Assembly: GCA_947474545.1 (NCBI GenBank)
Contig: CANJJI010000007.1
Location: 1-57,862, forward strand
Reading direction: 5' to 3'
Length of the DNA: 57,862 bases
Origin: Beijerinckiaceae bacterium
GTDB lineage: Bacteria > Pseudomonadota > Alphaproteobacteria > Rhizobiales > Beijerinckiaceae
This document shows positions 28,977 through 38,134 of the stretch, in pieces (the stretch's first letter is position 1; each line of letters begins with the position of its first letter). A program made the position numbers and the translations under genes. The notes under the pieces were generated by a model that searched no databases, was not told the DNA's origin, and saw nothing but the letters and a program-made list of their open reading frames with translations.

Positions 28977-29687
28977 TCAGGCGATCAAAGAATTGCGGAC
29001 AAAGTTGAGATAAACCGGCTTGCGGCCTTCGCGCAGCGCCTTGGCCTCATAACGGGTAGAGGGCCAGAATTCCCACGGCGTCAGCCACTCGCTGTCTTTT
29101 GTCTGCGTCCAGTCAAAACTGGGCGATTTGAGTAACCGGCTCAGGGTCCAGGCGCTGTAATCATCGATATCGGTGGCAAAACGCAGGGATGCGCCCGGCT
29201 TCATGACCCGGGCAAGGCTCGTCAGCGTGTCTTCGCCGATAAAACGGCGTTTCTTTTGCCGCGTTTTAGGCCAGGGGTCGGGGTAGAGAATATTGACGCG
29301 TCCGAGGCAGGCGTCCGGCAGTTGCGCCAGAATTTCGCGCGCATCGCCGGGAAAGACCCTGACATTGTCGAGCGCCTTATGTTCGATTTCCGCCAGTAAC
29401 TTAGCCACGCCATTGACGAATGGCTCGCAGCCAATGAAAGCTATATCTCTGTTGCGCGCTGCGTCATCCGCCAGATGTTCGCCGCCGCCAAAACCGATTT
29501 CGAGCCAGAGATCGCGGCAGCGCGCAGGAAACAGCGCCAACGGGTTTTCATGTACGTCCTGCGCTTCGATCTCGAACCTGGGCAGGGCCGTCTGCATCAA
29601 CGAGCTATGATAGCTGCGCAAAGTCTTGCCCTTGCGCCGGCCAAACGACGTGAGCTTGCGGCGGAAGTCTTCTGGCGCGTTGTTCAT
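28977..29687 (-). CDS. trmB: tRNA (guanine-N7-)-methyltransferase
   Basis: TrmB methylates G46 in the variable loop of tRNA using SAM. The SAM loop is LEIGFGGGEHL. The family signature PDPWPKTRQKKRR and the C-terminal STRYEAKALREGR are present. ATG 29687 gives 236 residues beginning MNNAPEDFRRKL, and the frame before it is not conserved. It lies 64 bp after metK, which makes its cofactor; this pairing is common in alphaproteobacteria. A terminator-like hairpin sits between them. Confidence 0.95.
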   Translation of the reverse strand: MNNAPEDFRRKLTSFGRRKGKTLRSYHSSLMQTALPRFEIEAQDVHENPLALFPARCRDLWLEIGFGGGEHLADDAARNRDIAFIGCEPFVNGVAKLLAEIEHKALDNVRVFPGDAREILAQLPDACLGRVNILYPDPWPKTRQKKRRFIGEDTLTSLARVMKPGASLRFATDIDDYSAWTLSRLLKSPSFDWTQTKDSEWLTPWEFWPSTRYEAKALREGRKPVYLNFVRNSLIA

Positions 29688-29697
29688 GACCCTGGTC

Positions 29698-29729
29698 TCA
29701 AACAAAACGGGCGGCACAAGGCCGCCCGT
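29698..29729 (-). terminator. Terminator after metK
   Basis: On the minus strand ACGGGCGGC and GCCGCCCGT form a 9-bp stem over a 5-base loop (29707-29729) and run into TTTGTTTG. It lies 22 bp after the metK stop and 10 bp before the trmB start, so trmB would be reached by read-through or its own promoter. Confidence 0.65.
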
Positions 29730-29751
29730 GTCACTGGATTATGTAAGCAGA

Positions 29752-30954
29752 TCACACAGCCTTCTTGAGCGCTTCGGCCAGATCGGTCTTCTCCCAGGAG
29801 AAGCCGCCGTCCGCATCGGGCTTGCGGCCAAAATGGCCGTAGGCTGATGTGCGCGAATAGATGGCCTTGTTGAGGTCGAGGTGTGAGCGAATGCCGCGCG
29901 GCGTCAGGTCCATGCACTGGGCGACTGCGGCTTCGATCTTGGCCTCGTCAACCTTTCCGGTGCCGTAGGTGTCGACATAGATCGACAGCGGACGCGCAAC
30001 GCCAATGGCGTAGGAGAGCTGGATGCAGCAACGATCGGCAATGCCGGCCGCGACCACGTTCTTGGCGAGATAGCGCGAGGCATAGGCTGCCGAGCGGTCA
30101 ACCTTGGTAGGATCCTTGCCGGAGAACGCGCCGCCCCCGTGGGGAGCCGCACCGCCGTACGTGTCGACGATGATCTTGCGGCCCGTGAGGCCGCAATCGC
30201 CGTCCGGACCGCCGATGTAGAAAGCGCCGGTCGGGTTGATGTGCCACTTTGTGTCCTTGCCAATCCAGCCGGCAGGAAGCGCCTTCTCGACGAAAGGCTG
30301 CACGATCTCGCGCACCTGGTTTGACGACAGGTCCTTCACGATGTGCTGGTGCGACACCACGATCTCGGTCACGCCGACGGGCTTGCCGTTCTCGTAACGC
30401 ACGGTCACCTGGCTCTTGGAGTCGGGGCCGAGCTGCGCCGCCGGACCCTTGCCGGACTTGCGCGCCTGCGCGAGATCGAACAGAATCTTGTGCGCATAGA
30501 AAATTGGGGCAGGCATCAGATCAGGCGTGTCGTTACAGGCATAACCGAACATGATGCCCTGGTCGCCAGCGCCTTCTTCGGCATTCGTCGGCTGCTTGGC
30601 GTCGACGCCTTGCGCGATGTCCGAAGACTGGCCGTGCAGCAGCACTTCGATATTGGCGTTCTGCCAGTGGAAGCCTTCCTGCTCGTAGCCGATGTCCTTG
30701 ATCGCCTTGCGGGCGAGATCCTGGATCATCATCACGTTGACGCCGCGCGGGCCGCGATATTCGCCAGCGACAATGACGCGGTTCGTCGTGGCTAGAGTTT
30801 CGCAGGCAGCGCGAATATTCCAGGGGTCGAGGCCTTCCTTGGCGCCTTCGCGATAGAACGCGTCCACGACTTCGTCGGAAATACGGTCGCACAACTTATC
30901 GGGATGGCCTTCCGACACAGATTCACTGGTGAACAAATAGCTTTGACGCGCCAC
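29752..30954 (-). CDS. metK: S-adenosylmethionine synthetase
   Basis: MetK makes SAM from methionine and ATP. The family motifs [12 protein letters not shown] and the phosphate-binding [19 protein letters not shown] are intact, and the start [16 protein letters not shown] is standard. It has 400 residues. The start codon is GTG at 30954, 7 bases after GGAGG. The leader upstream has unusual alternative pairings described separately. The order lnt-praR-metK-trmB is typical of Rhizobiales. Confidence 0.97.
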   Translation of the reverse strand: MARQSYLFTSESVSEGHPDKLCDRISDEVVDAFYREGAKEGLDPWNIRAACETLATTNRVIVAGEYRGPRGVNVMMIQDLARKAIKDIGYEQEGFHWQNANIEVLLHGQSSDIAQGVDAKQPTNAEEGAGDQGIMFGYACNDTPDLMPAPIFYAHKILFDLAQARKSGKGPAAQLGPDSKSQVTVRYENGKPVGVTEIVVSHQHIVKDLSSNQVREIVQPFVEKALPAGWIGKDTKWHINPTGAFYIGGPDGDCGLTGRKIIVDTYGGAAPHGGGAFSGKDPTKVDRSAAYASRYLAKNVVAAGIADRCCIQLSYAIGVARPLSIYVDTYGTGKVDEAKIEAAVAQCMDLTPRGIRSHLDLNKAIYSRTSAYGHFGRKPDADGGFSWEKTDLAEALKKAV

Positions 30955-31119
30955 GGCGATGCCTCCGGTTTGCAGCTTGCGAAGTGCAGCTTGCTGGATG
31001 ACTGAAAACCGGCAGGCGAATATTGGATTTCGCCGGGCCGCCGGTTTGAACTCCGGCAGGGGGCCGGAAAGCGCGCCTTATTGGCAGTGCGCGTTCGGCA
31101 GGTCAAGCGTTTTTGGCTG
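30955..31119 (-). promoter_or_regulatory. metK leader with two mutually exclusive RNA pairings
   Basis: Structure 1: AAACCGGC (31047-31040) pairs with GCCGGTTT (31013-31006), with an inner stem GGCGAA/TTCGCC (31034-31029, 31020-31015); TTTTC follows, so it resembles an attenuator. Structure 2: GCCTGCCGGTTT (31017-31006) pairs with AAACCGGAGGC (30971-30961), 11 pairs with one bulge, covering the metK GGAGG. The shared strand can only do one. Between them lie two direct copies of GCAAGCTGCA (30994-30985, 30980-30971), and a further TCCGG/CCGGA hairpin lies upstream (31068-31052). It does not match SAM-I, SAM-II or SAM/SAH riboswitch landmarks that I know. Confidence 0.55.
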
Positions 31120-31125
31120 GAACGT

Positions 31126-31153
31126 TCTATAAAAAGAACGGGATTTGGCCCAA
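31126..31153 (-). promoter_or_regulatory. Candidate sigma-70 promoter of metK
   Basis: On the minus strand TTGGGC (31153-31148) and TATAGA (31131-31126) are 16 bp apart, directly after the praR stop. It would give a leader of about 165 bases before the metK GTG. The match is moderate. Confidence 0.4.
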
Positions 31154-31597
31154 TCAGGCCTCGGACTTTTCAGTTGCGGGCGGGCTATATTCTTCCTCGG
31201 CGGGGGCCAGGGACATCACGAGCTCCAGCACCCGCCGCCGGATTTTCGGATCCTGGATTCGTGAGAAAGCCTTGTTCAATTGCAGGCCTTCGGCGGTCGA
31301 AAGGAAGTCAGTGACGAAGGCTGCGGCAGCTTCTTCCCGGAAGCCCATTTCTGTTGGGACGGCGCCCGTAGCAGGCGCGCCATCGAAGAAAAAAGAAGGA
31401 GGGACCTGCAGCGATTTTGAGATCTCCTGCAGCCGGCTAGCGCCGATCCGGTTCGTTCCCTTCTCGTATTTTTGGACCTGCTGAAACGTCACGCCCAGCG
31501 AATCGGCGAGCTTCTCTTGGCTGAAACCCAACATGATCCGGCGCATGCGCACACGCGCGCCAACGTGCTTGTCGATCGGGTTGGGGGTCCGTTTCAT
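31154..31597 (-). CDS. praR: XRE-family regulator PraR/PhrR-like
   Basis: This 147-residue protein has an N-terminal Cro/C1-type helix-turn-helix (about residues 15-70: FSQEKLADSLGVTFQQVQKYE) and a C-terminal helical region. Sequence type and position between lnt and metK fit PraR/PhrR of Sinorhizobium, Rhizobium and Azorhizobium. There it is linked to acid stress, quorum sensing and repression of reb toxin-like genes (from memory). ATG 31597 starts the conserved MKRTPNPIDKHVGARVR; the longer frame upstream is not conserved. Its targets in this organism are unknown. Confidence 0.8.
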   Translation of the reverse strand: MKRTPNPIDKHVGARVRMRRIMLGFSQEKLADSLGVTFQQVQKYEKGTNRIGASRLQEISKSLQVPPSFFFDGAPATGAVPTEMGFREEAAAAFVTDFLSTAEGLQLNKAFSRIQDPKIRRRVLELVMSLAPAEEEYSPPATEKSEA

Positions 31598-31744
31598 CGC
31601 TTGTTCCGCAACTTGGCGATTCACCAAGGTGAATGTGATGATTCGCGTAATACGAGCATACGCAAGGGAATGCAACGCTGTGCGATGCAGGGGGGAATGA
31701 CCGGCAAGATGCAGAACTTCGTGTGCATCCCGGGCTTTTGACAT

Positions 31745-33442
31745 TCAAACAGGGAGCTGCCGCCGTCGCCGTAAAACGAGCGCGCCAGCGAGACATAGAA
31801 AACCAAGCGCTGCGGGTCCGGCCAGAGGCCAACGGCTGAACGGCGTGGCTGGCCCCGCTACCGGCAGACGGCTGTCGAGGATGCCCGCACTCCCCAGAGC
31901 AAGTTGCGCGACGATGCGGCCATAGGAATCGACAACAGCGGAAATGCCGGTATTTGCCGCCCGGACAAGCGGCAATCCTTCCTCAATTGAGCGCAATCGA
32001 GCCATGGCAAGATGCTGATAAGGACCAGGTGTACGGCCAAACCAGCCGTCATTGGTCACATTCAACATGACGCCCGGGCGCTCTGTCCCAGTGAGCCTGG
32101 GAATGACATCACCGGAGAAAATGGATTCGTAGCAGATGAGGGGCGCGACGCCCGGCAATCCAGGCACTGCGAGCAGGCGCGCCCGCCCGCCCGCATCAAA
32201 CCCGCCGGGTATATGAACGAACTGGCGCAGCCGCACCGCTTCAAGAATGGCCGCTAAAGGAAGGTATTCGCCGAAGGGGACCAGGTGAACCTTGTCATAA
32301 GTGTCAGCAATCGCTCCACCAGATTCGATCACGTGAATCGAATTGTAATAGATGGCGCGATTATTATTGCGAGCGCTGGAATTTTGTCTGGGCGGTTCGG
32401 CGCGGGCCGCGCCGGTCACCAGATAAGCGCCGCGCGGCACGATGGACCCGATGCGCGCCAGCGCCTCTGCGTCACGCGAAAGGATGAACGGGAATGCCGA
32501 TTCCGGCCAGATGAGATGTGTGACCGTGGCAAGGCCATTGGGATGTTCGGCGCTCGTGCTGCCGGACAAGCGCATGTAGTTTTCGAGTATCGTGTTCTTG
32601 TTTTCGGGACGGAATTTTGCATCCTGCGGCAGGTTTGGCTGCATGATCCGCAACCGTGCCTGAGGCGTATAGGCCGTGGGATTGCCCGCCAGCCGCAAAG
32701 CGCCGAACGCGGCGAGTCCCGCCAGCGCCAGGCAGGCAAGTCCGATCGGATGCCGCAGGAAACGCAGGCGTCCCTGAATCGGCTGTACCGGCAGACTGGA
32801 ATCGGCCAGCACTGCAGGACTTGCGGCCAGCAGGATCGCTATAAACGTCAGCCCGTGCAGTCCGGTGATCGCACTCACCTGTGCCAGCATAAGATTGCCG
32901 CCAAGCGCCATGCCGAAATCATTCCAGGGAAAGCCCGTCAGGACAGTAGCGCGCAGCCATTCTGAAGCGCCAAGTCCCGCAGCAAGCGCGAAAAGCCGTG
33001 CGCTGCCGCTGGACCAAAGAATCCGAGACAGAAAAAAGCCGAGCGCAGTAAAAAACGCGAGGCCAGCCGGAAGCCCGAATACACCGAGCGGCAGCGCCCA
33101 GGCGAATTGATCGGCCTCGACGAGAAAGGCAGCGCCCAGCCACCACAGGCCTGCAACGAAATAGCCAAAACCTAGCCACCAGCCGTCACCTGCAGCGCTC
33201 AGAGCCGAACGGAAGAGCGATGCGCCGGAGCTGGAGTTCCCCGCGGCGCGGCCCGATCCGTCAATCAACCAGACCGCAGCGATCATGGTGAGGGCAAGCG
33301 CCGCAAACAGATCAAACGGCGGCATTGCAAGCGCGCCCAGCGCTCCAGCGGCAAAGGCGATCAGCCGCCGTGTCCACCCGGACGACAGAATAATCCAATG
33401 CGCCGTTCTGATGATGAAGCCGGCCTGATTCAAATGCCGCAT
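31745..33442 (-). CDS. lnt: Apolipoprotein N-acyltransferase
   Basis: Lnt adds the third acyl chain to the N-terminal cysteine of outer-membrane lipoproteins. The N-terminal half has about seven to eight membrane helices. A periplasmic nitrilase-like domain follows with the catalytic Glu in LIWPESAFPF, Lys in YDKVHLVPFGEYLPL, and Cys in LICYESIF. A last helix and an RRR-rich tail end the protein. It has 565 residues. ATG 33442 is preceded by AGGGGA. It is downstream of corC in the conserved ybeZ-ybeY-corC-lnt series. Confidence 0.93.
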   Translation of the reverse strand: MRHLNQAGFIIRTAHWIILSSGWTRRLIAFAAGALGALAMPPFDLFAALALTMIAAVWLIDGSGRAAGNSSSGASLFRSALSAAGDGWWLGFGYFVAGLWWLGAAFLVEADQFAWALPLGVFGLPAGLAFFTALGFFLSRILWSSGSARLFALAAGLGASEWLRATVLTGFPWNDFGMALGGNLMLAQVSAITGLHGLTFIAILLAASPAVLADSSLPVQPIQGRLRFLRHPIGLACLALAGLAAFGALRLAGNPTAYTPQARLRIMQPNLPQDAKFRPENKNTILENYMRLSGSTSAEHPNGLATVTHLIWPESAFPFILSRDAEALARIGSIVPRGAYLVTGAARAEPPRQNSSARNNNRAIYYNSIHVIESGGAIADTYDKVHLVPFGEYLPLAAILEAVRLRQFVHIPGGFDAGGRARLLAVPGLPGVAPLICYESIFSGDVIPRLTGTERPGVMLNVTNDGWFGRTPGPYQHLAMARLRSIEEGLPLVRAANTGISAVVDSYGRIVAQLALGSAGILDSRLPVAGPATPFSRWPLAGPAALGFLCLAGALVLRRRRQLPV

Positions 33443-33499
33443 TCCCCTGGATGGCAGATATGAAACGCGAAAGGTGATTCGCGAGCGTATTCTGTCATA

Positions 33500-34483
33500 T
33501 CATACTGGCGCTTCAGCCGGGTTGTTCCGGGGCGCTTCTGGTTTGCGCAATTTCACCAGCTTGATGCGGCGTCTGTCGGCATCAAGGATCTCAAATTCCC
33601 AATCGTCAGAAAGCCGGATCGCTTCGCCTTTTTCCGGAATGCGTCCGGCGACAGTCGCAACAAAACCCGCGACGGTTTCGACTTCATCCATGTCCTTGCC
33701 GATCAGGAAATCGATCCCGGTGACGGCAATCGCCTGATCAAGTTGCGCGCGTCCGTCGATGACGAATTCGCCTGCGGGTGTGGGTTCGATACGTGGCGTT
33801 TCGTCTATGTCGTGCTCATCTTCGATATCGCCGACGATGACCTCCACGACATCCTCGATCGAAACCAGCCCGTCGGTACCGCCATATTCATCGATAACGA
33901 GGGCCATATGCGTGCGCTCGGTCTGCATCCGCACCAGAAGATCGAGCACCGGCATCGAAGGCGGCACAAACAGCACGGGGCGCAATACTTCGGAAACCGG
34001 CAAAGGAACTGAGAGATCGATAGCACCGAATTTCGTCAGTGCATCGGCTGCCGGCTCGTTTCGATTGGAAAGCCCGCTGCCCGCACCGGAATGGGCGGGG
34101 CTGGAGAGCCTTGCCAGCAATTCGAGGAAGTCGCGGATATGCACCATGCCCTGTGGCGCATCCAGACTGTCCTCGTAGACAGGCAGCCGTGAGTGCCCCG
34201 CGGTCCTGAACAGATTGAGCACATGGCCAAGCGTATCTGATTTTTCAACTGCGGTGATGTCCGTACGCGGCACCATGATATCGCGCACCCGCAGCTCATG
34301 CAGGCCGAGTACACTGCGCAGCATCGCGCGTTCCTGTGCCGACAGATCGCTTTCGCTCGATTCTTCAAGAGCGTCTTCTATATCCTCACGGACCGACGTC
34401 TGCGGCGCGCCAAACAATGTGCGCAACCTGTCGAATAGTCCGGCCCGCTCTTGCCTGCCTGAACTCTGGTTTGAATCACTCAT
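33500..34483 (-). CDS. corC: CorC/HlyC-type CBS-domain protein
   Basis: This 327-residue cytoplasmic protein has two CBS domains, starting near RVRDIMVPRTDITAV and PVLDLLVRMQTERTHMALVIDEYGG. The C-terminal CorC/HlyC domain begins near EFVIDGRAQLDQ. Relatives are linked to magnesium/cobalt efflux, and CBS domains usually bind adenine nucleotides. There is no membrane domain, so it is the short CorC (YbeX) form. It follows ybeY by 5 bp and very likely shares its transcript. Confidence 0.9.
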   Translation of the reverse strand: MSDSNQSSGRQERAGLFDRLRTLFGAPQTSVREDIEDALEESSESDLSAQERAMLRSVLGLHELRVRDIMVPRTDITAVEKSDTLGHVLNLFRTAGHSRLPVYEDSLDAPQGMVHIRDFLELLARLSSPAHSGAGSGLSNRNEPAADALTKFGAIDLSVPLPVSEVLRPVLFVPPSMPVLDLLVRMQTERTHMALVIDEYGGTDGLVSIEDVVEVIVGDIEDEHDIDETPRIEPTPAGEFVIDGRAQLDQAIAVTGIDFLIGKDMDEVETVAGFVATVAGRIPEKGEAIRLSDDWEFEILDADRRRIKLVKLRKPEAPRNNPAEAPV

Positions 34484-34488
34484 TGCAA

Positions 34489-34986
34489 TCAGCCGGCATT
34501 TTCAGGCCGCCAGTCTCCATCATAGGGATTTGCGATGCCGAGTGTTGCGAGAATCGCTATCTCCTCGCCTTCCATATCGGCTGCTTCGCCATCCGTTTCG
34601 TGATCATAGCCGATCAGATGCAGAAAGCCATGGACGATCAGATGCGCCGTATGATCGCGGAATGTCTTGCCTTGTTCGCCCGCTTCGCGCTGCACGGTTT
34701 CCAGGCCCAGAAAGATATCGCCCAATCCCATGGGGGGCGCCCCCTTGGGGGGCTGAATGGCAGGGAATGAAAGCACATTTGTCGGCTTGTCAATTTTCCG
34801 CCAGTCACGGTTCAACTCGCGCATCTTGCTATCGCTGGTGAAGACGACGCAGACCTCCGTGCCCTGCTCCGCCACGCCATGCCGGTCGCGGGCCGCAGCG
34901 TCTATGCAGCTGTGAGCCAGCGCCTCCGGCTCGAAATCGCCTGACCATCCCGGCGCATCAATGATCGGCTCGATCTCAAGGCTCAT
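34489..34986 (-). CDS. ybeY: Endoribonuclease YbeY
   Basis: YbeY is a zinc-dependent endoribonuclease for 16S rRNA 3'-end maturation and ribosome quality control. The zinc site H-x3-H-x5-H is HGFLHLIGYDH. The upstream block ELNRDWRKIDKPTNVLSFP is characteristic. At 165 residues it is of normal length. It lies between phoH and corC with short gaps (20 and 5 bp), an order conserved across proteobacteria. Confidence 0.95.
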   Translation of the reverse strand: MSLEIEPIIDAPGWSGDFEPEALAHSCIDAAARDRHGVAEQGTEVCVVFTSDSKMRELNRDWRKIDKPTNVLSFPAIQPPKGAPPMGLGDIFLGLETVQREAGEQGKTFRDHTAHLIVHGFLHLIGYDHETDGEAADMEGEEIAILATLGIANPYDGDWRPENAG

Positions 34987-35006
34987 GATTGGCCGATACC
35001 GGACAT

Positions 35007-36101
35007 TCAGTTTTCCCCTTTGGCAGCGCGTGAACGCGCTTCATAGGCCTTCACGATGCGCGCGACGAGATCGTGGCGCACCACATCACCTTCGCCAAAC
35101 ACGACGTGGCCAATACCTTCGATTCCCGCAAGAATTTCCACCGCTTCCACCAGTCCTGATTTCTGCGCCGGGGGCAAGTCGATCTGCGAGGGATCGCCAC
35201 TGATGATCATGCGGGAGCCCTCGCCAAGCCGGGTCAGAAACATTTTCATCTGCATGGCTGTCGCATTCTGCGCTTCGTCGAGTAGGACACACGCCTTTGT
35301 CAGCGTCCGCCCGCGCATGAAGGCGAGGGGGGCAACCTCAATCATCCCGGTCGTCAGGCCGCGTTCCACAAGACGGGGATCCATGAAATCATGCAGCGCA
35401 TCGAATACGGGCCGCAGATAGGGGTCGACTTTTTCGCGCATGTCGCCTGGCAGAAACCCGAGCCGTTCGCCTGCTTCCACTGCAGGACGAGAAAGGATGA
35501 GCCGTTCCACCGTCCCCTGTTCCAGCAGTTGCACCGCATGGCCAACAGCGAGCCATGTCTTGCCTGTGCCGGCCGGTCCCTCGGCGATCACGAGTTCGTC
35601 CCGGCGCAGCGCCTGGAGATAGGTATCTTGCGCCGCATTGCGTGCGCGGACGACGCCGCGCCGGCGGGTCGAAATCTGTCCGAAGGTCACCCGCCCGATT
35701 TTGTCATCGGCAGGAAAAAGCGAACCCTGCAGCAAGGATTCCTGCATGGCGCCATCAACATCGCCAAGTGCGATGCGCTGACCCTGTTTCACGCGGGTGT
35801 ATAGGTTTTCAAACACCCGCCGTGCGTTCTGGCAGGCTTCCGGCGCACCTTTAATAGTCAGGTGATTGCCATTGGCTTGCGCCACAACGCCGAGCCGCCG
35901 TTCGACACGCGCGAGATTCTGATCGTATTGGCCGAAAACCAATGAGGCGAACCGGTTGTCTTCAAACGCTACAGTAATCTCTGTGACTTCCAGATTTCCA
36001 TCTCTTCCAGGGACATCCTTCGATGACGCGACAATTCGAACAGGTGAAGTGTCATCGAGTGCCTGCGTGGCCCGTCCCGGAATTGATGTTTTCATCTGCA
36101 C
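35007..36101 (-). CDS. phoH: PhoH-like ATPase (YbeZ)
   Basis: This PhoH family ATPase is thought to act with YbeY in RNA processing. Walker A is GPAGTGKTWLA, Walker B is VLLDEAQNA, and the following MKMFLTRLGEGSRMIISGDPSQ is diagnostic. The N-terminal part (about residues 60-110) resembles a KH-like RNA-binding segment. It has 364 residues. It stands between miaB and ybeY. Confidence 0.92.
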   Translation of the reverse strand: MQMKTSIPGRATQALDDTSPVRIVASSKDVPGRDGNLEVTEITVAFEDNRFASLVFGQYDQNLARVERRLGVVAQANGNHLTIKGAPEACQNARRVFENLYTRVKQGQRIALGDVDGAMQESLLQGSLFPADDKIGRVTFGQISTRRRGVVRARNAAQDTYLQALRRDELVIAEGPAGTGKTWLAVGHAVQLLEQGTVERLILSRPAVEAGERLGFLPGDMREKVDPYLRPVFDALHDFMDPRLVERGLTTGMIEVAPLAFMRGRTLTKACVLLDEAQNATAMQMKMFLTRLGEGSRMIISGDPSQIDLPPAQKSGLVEAVEILAGIEGIGHVVFGEGDVVRHDLVARIVKAYEARSRAAKGEN

Positions 36102-36125
36102 ATCCTGGTTGATACCGCTTCTTGT

Positions 36126-37541
36126 CTATGCGAGCCGTCCGAACAGGGTGTTGGTCCCTGCCGCTGTGATTTCGACCTGATGGCACTGGCCGATCAGGTT
36201 CTTGTCTGCATCCACATGCACCACCTGCAGATAAGGTGTCTTGCCCGAGATTTGACCGGAACGCCGCCCCTCTTTTTCGAACAATACGCCGAGCGTGCGC
36301 CCGACCATCGAAGAATTGAAGGCGTGTCTCTGTCTTTCCACAACGTTTTGCAGGCGCGCTAGCCGATCCCGTTTTGTGTCCTCGTCGATTTGATCGCCGA
36401 GGGAAGCAGCTGGCGTGCCAGGGCGAATCGAATATTTGAAGAAGTATGTCGACGCGAACGTGACAGTTTCACAGAGATTGAGCGTATCTTGAAAATCCTG
36501 CTCGGTTTCCCCGGGAAAACCGACAATAAAGTCGGATGAAAGAGCTAGGTCGGGACGCACGGCTCGCAACCGCGCGATCAGCTCGATATAATCGGCGGCG
36601 CGATGGTTGCGGTTCATCGCTTCCAGAATCCGGTCCGATCCCGATTGCACCGGCAGATGCAGGAAGGGCATCAGCGCGGGAAGATTTCCATGTGCGGCAA
36701 TGAGATCCTCGCCCATGTCGCGCGGATGGCTGGTCATGTAACGCACACGCAGAATGCCATCGACAGCGGCGATCTTTCCCATGAGTTGGGCTAGAGAACA
36801 CGCACGCCCTTGCGCATCCTCGCCATGATAGGCGTTGACGTTCTGCCCCAGCAGCGTGATTTCGCGCACGCCCCCTGCCGCAAGCTGACGGATTTCACTA
36901 AGTATGTTTTCGGGCGAACGCGAAACTTCCGCGCCGCGCGTGTAGGGCACCACGCAGAACGTGCAGAATTTGTCGCATCCTTCCTGAACGGTCACGAAGG
37001 CGCTGATGCCGCGTTGCTGCAGCCGGCGGGGAGACGGTGCGACGAGGTGGTCGAATTTATCCTCAATGGGAAATTCCGTATCGATGACGCTGCGGCCAAG
37101 ATCCGTCTGCTGCAGGAATTCGCCGAGCTTGTGATAATTCTGCGGCCCGACGACAAGATCGACAGTCGGTTCGCGGCGCCGGATTTCGCTGCCTTCCGCC
37201 TGCGCCACACAACCGGCCACGGCAATCTTGAAGGAGCTTCCGGCGGCGGCACGCTCTTCCTTGACTTCGCGCAGGCGGCCGAGCTCCGAAAAAACCCTGT
37301 CGGCGGCCTTTTCGCGTATATGGCACGTATTGAGAATCACCAGATCGGCGTCGTCCTGGTTCGAGGTTTCTTCGTAGCCCTCTTTCTCCAGCAGATCGCC
37401 CATGCGCGTGGCGTCATATACGTTCATCTGGCAGCCAAACGAGCGAATCTGCACTTTACGTTTAGCGCGCGCTGGCGTGACCATGCCGGAATCTTGCCGC
37501 TGCTTCATCGGATCGGTTAAAAGGTCGTTCTGGTTGCGCAT
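36126..37541 (-). CDS. miaB: tRNA-2-methylthio-N6-dimethylallyladenosine synthase
   Basis: MiaB is a radical-SAM methylthiotransferase that modifies i6A37 of tRNAs reading UNN codons. The N-terminal cluster cysteines are in [14 protein letters not shown] and VAGCVAQ. The radical-SAM CxxxCxxC is [16 protein letters not shown]-binding domain forms the C-terminus. The family opening is [17 protein letters not shown] 37541 (471 residues) has AAAAGGG upstream; ATG 37508, ATG 37484 and TTG 37604 are alternatives. It is in a minus-strand series with rimI upstream. Confidence 0.95.
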   Translation of the reverse strand: MRNQNDLLTDPMKQRQDSGMVTPARAKRKVQIRSFGCQMNVYDATRMGDLLEKEGYEETSNQDDADLVILNTCHIREKAADRVFSELGRLREVKEERAAAGSSFKIAVAGCVAQAEGSEIRRREPTVDLVVGPQNYHKLGEFLQQTDLGRSVIDTEFPIEDKFDHLVAPSPRRLQQRGISAFVTVQEGCDKFCTFCVVPYTRGAEVSRSPENILSEIRQLAAGGVREITLLGQNVNAYHGEDAQGRACSLAQLMGKIAAVDGILRVRYMTSHPRDMGEDLIAAHGNLPALMPFLHLPVQSGSDRILEAMNRNHRAADYIELIARLRAVRPDLALSSDFIVGFPGETEQDFQDTLNLCETVTFASTYFFKYSIRPGTPAASLGDQIDEDTKRDRLARLQNVVERQRHAFNSSMVGRTLGVLFEKEGRRSGQISGKTPYLQVVHVDADKNLIGQCHQVEITAAGTNTLFGRLA

Positions 37542-37649
37542 GGGCCCTTTTACGCGATTTTCCGGCTGCTGCCAGAGATAAACTTCCAAAGTGTTCCCAG
37601 CCAAAGTGAAAGCCGGTTCACACGAGGCATATCCATCAAATCAAAAATA

Positions 37650-38129
37650 TCATAGTTCGCAGGCCAAAATCAGGGCATTGGCCGGCGAACCCTCGGCGCT
37701 GCGGTAATAGCCGGGGCGGGTTCCCACCTGCGCGAAGGCGGATTTTTCATACAACCGCCGCGCCGCGCGGTTATTTTCGTCGACTTCCAGAAACAGCCGC
37801 CGCACACCGATACGGCGCAGGCCGCTGACCTGAAAATCCAGCAATTCCCGGCCCAATCCCTGCTTTTGCAAAGACTTGTCCACGGCAATTGTAAGGATTT
37901 CGGCTTCGTCGGCAGCACGCCGCACCAGTATGAAACCGCCGAAATCGCCTCGTGAGGGGTCTACACCTGCAGCGCCGTAAACCGCAGCGCTTGCAATCAT
38001 CGTCTCAAATTCGTTCACGCCCCAGGGATGGGCGAAAAAATCCGCGTGAAGCCGGGCGCATTCTGCCGCATGTTCAATTCTCAGGTCTTCGACGACAGGC
38101 CGGGCGCGCCGGCGCAGCATGGAGAACAT
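37650..38129 (-). CDS. rimI: Ribosomal-protein-alanine N-acetyltransferase RimI
   Basis: This GNAT acetyltransferase of 159 residues acetylates the N-terminus of S18 or related targets. The acetyl-CoA loop is LQKQGLGRELL. The flanking strand ILTIAVDKS and the following FLEVDENNRAARRLYEKSAF are typical of RimI. It lies 5 bp after tsaB, the usual partner; both touch tRNA and ribosome maturation. Confidence 0.9.
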   Translation of the reverse strand: MFSMLRRRARPVVEDLRIEHAAECARLHADFFAHPWGVNEFETMIASAAVYGAAGVDPSRGDFGGFILVRRAADEAEILTIAVDKSLQKQGLGRELLDFQVSGLRRIGVRRLFLEVDENNRAARRLYEKSAFAQVGTRPGYYRSAEGSPANALILACEL

Positions 38130-38134
38130 CGCCG

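Noticed and set aside
30955-31119. Known SAM-II or SAM/SAH riboswitch before metK
   Set aside because: The conserved core sequences I know for these classes are not present, so the leader is reported as an unassigned element.
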